In this document: positions 14,230 to 15,178 of the stretch, in pieces
Layout: every line of letters begins with the position of its first letter
Position numbering within the stretch: position 1 is the first letter of the stretch
Assembly (NCBI GenBank): GCA_017543165.1
Contig: JAFYGL010000535.1
Span: 1-15,178, forward strand
Direction: 5' to 3'
From: Victivallales bacterium
GTDB taxonomy: Bacteria; Verrucomicrobiota; Lentisphaeria; Oligosphaerales; Oligosphaeraceae
Length of the DNA: 15,178 nt
The notes under the pieces: generated by a model
Told to the model about the DNA's origin: nothing
Database searches by the model: none
Seen by the model: the letters and a program-made list of their open reading frames with translations, nothing else
Program-made: the position numbers and the translations under genes

Positions 14230-15178
14230 ATGAGACCACCGATTGCATTTTTGCTTTTCATGGGCTTGATGCATCTGCTGTGCCTTGGAGAGACGCCCAG
14301 GTTTGTCGCGCTGGAGCAATATGAGGAAAGAAGCAAGGTGATGCAGATACGCAAGATGATGGAGGAAGAGCACCTGCTTCGGGAAAACCGAGAAAAGCGC
14401 ATTTCGAAGATGGAGGCTCGCCTGGTGCTGATACCCCAGGAGAAGAAGGTGGAGGAGCGTCTTCAGGAATATCTTAAATTGCGACGCCAGGTGAAACAGA
14501 CTGCCGAGGAACTCAAGGCCAGCAATGAGAGGCAGATCAAACTGGCTGGCATGATAGATGCCTCCATGGATTCCGTCAATGTGCTGCCTCAGGTATCGGG
14601 ATATTTGACGGAGGCACGCAGCGAGTTGCGCAGTCTTGGCATTTCCCAGAAGAGCGAACGGAAACGACTTGAGCAGCTTATGAATGGAATAAAGCTCTCC
14701 ATAAAGAACATCCCCGCACCAAAGGAATATACTACAAATGGCGGCGTCACGATGCAGCTTGTTCAGTTTGGGGACAGCAGGTTCTATGTCAGCAAGGAGC
14801 CCCTCAAGGCGGGAGATGTGAGCTTGAAGGAGGCGGCGGCGATGGTCAATGAAATTAGCCGCGAGGAAGGCGCAAAGTACAGGCTGCCCGAATTGAAGGA
14901 ATTGAAGGCGATGGGGCAGAAGAGGATGACAATTCCCTGCGCCGTATGGTCCATCAGCAAATTCCAGGGAAATGACATAGAACAGGAAAGGACGATGGAC
15001 CGTTTCGGCGTCAGCATGTATATGATATGGGACGGCGCCAGGCTTCTTGGCAGGGAAACTGTGTTTGCTGAACTGCCTAATGCAAAGTATCCCGAACTAG
15101 GCTGCTATGTGGTGACCGATGTGCGCACTGGCTGGAACAAGCGCTGGAACAGCGTGCTGGTGAAACTCGGCGGCGAAC
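14230..15178 (+). CDS. Secreted coiled-coil protein with degenerate FGE-sulfatase-like domain (3' end beyond the window)
   Basis: 316 codons are visible with no stop. ATG 14230 is preceded by GGAG with about 5 nt spacing. The first 20 residues (MRPPIAFLLFMGLMHLLCLG) look like a Sec signal peptide; there is no proper lipobox, since Leu precedes the Cys. Residues about 28-105 are rich in Glu, Lys, Arg, Gln and Leu, and a second stretch at about 128-155 is similar; both are probably coiled coil. From FYVSKEPL (185 onward) the order FYxSKEPL, then EAAAMVNEISREEGAKYRLPELKELKA, resembles the FYxxKYEVT...YRLPTEAEWE pattern of formylglycine-generating-enzyme/sulfatase-modifying (SUMF1-like) domains. 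The usual WE and later FGE motifs are changed, so enzymatic activity is doubtful and a binding or structural role is more likely. TATAAT at 14215-14220 could be a -10, but it leaves almost no leader and no good -35. Function unknown. Confidence 0.8.
   Translation, partial: MRPPIAFLLFMGLMHLLCLGETPRFVALEQYEERSKVMQIRKMMEEEHLLRENREKRISKMEARLVLIPQEKKVEERLQEYLKLRRQVKQTAEELKASNERQIKLAGMIDASMDSVNVLPQVSGYLTEARSELRSLGISQKSERKRLEQLMNGIKLSIKNIPAPKEYTTNGGVTMQLVQFGDSRFYVSKEPLKAGDVSLKEAAAMVNEISREEGAKYRLPELKELKAMGQKRMTIPCAVWSISKFQGNDIEQERTMDRFGVSMYMIWDGARLLGRETVFAELPNAKYPELGCYVVTDVRTGWNKRWNSVLVKLGGE

Noticed and set aside
14230..14292. Lipoprotein signal in the last gene
   Set aside because: The residue before the Cys is Leu, which does not fit the lipobox; a plain Sec signal is more likely.

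Overview
The window looks like a chromosomal segment from a host- or gut-associated member of the PVC group, most likely Lentisphaerota (Victivallis-like). This rests on overall character, not on a marker gene: cytoplasmic carbohydrate esterases and glycosidases, a CARDB / C10 peptidase / RTX mosaic protein, a degenerate formylglycine-generating-enzyme-like protein, moderately high GC genes with AT-rich intergenic DNA, and many palindromic repeats. Treat the assignment as an inference.

Left part (1-2406): a pyruvate phosphate dikinase gene (ppdK, minus strand) runs off the left edge. Its leader holds an 84-bp nested inverted repeat. Behind it lies a well-supported 35-codon gene for a very basic small protein, with its own promoter, Shine-Dalgarno and intrinsic terminator. 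Next, a second long palindrome (2435-2530) sits between this gene and the divergent plus-strand gene.

Middle (2638-5250): a large plus-strand gene encodes a CARDB domain, a streptopain-like C10 cysteine protease and calcium-binding RTX-type repeats. The short gap behind it holds three strong hairpins, two of which look like duplicated copies of one plus-strand terminator.

Sugar cluster (5251-12402, minus strand): four genes follow one another in transcription order. They encode a GH39-like glycosidase, a CE15-like glucuronoyl esterase, a GH20-like hexosaminidase relative with an Asp-Asp in place of the usual Asp-Glu, and a fusion of a MurU-like sugar nucleotidyltransferase with an AmgK-like sugar kinase. 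None shows a signal peptide, which suggests they act on imported oligosaccharides or recycled wall sugars in the cytoplasm. The last two are tightly coupled (3 nt between stop and possible GTG start). The two gaps inside the cluster are occupied by REP-like palindromes that share a perfect 34-bp core in opposite orientations; one copy lies in a 184-bp element flanked by heptamer repeats that abuts the esterase start codon.

Right part (12617-15178): threonine synthase (thrC, plus), a convergent tRNA-Arg(TCT) with encoded CCA, promoter and terminator (minus), and the start of a plus-strand gene for a secreted coiled-coil protein with a degenerate FGE-sulfatase-like domain, cut by the window edge.
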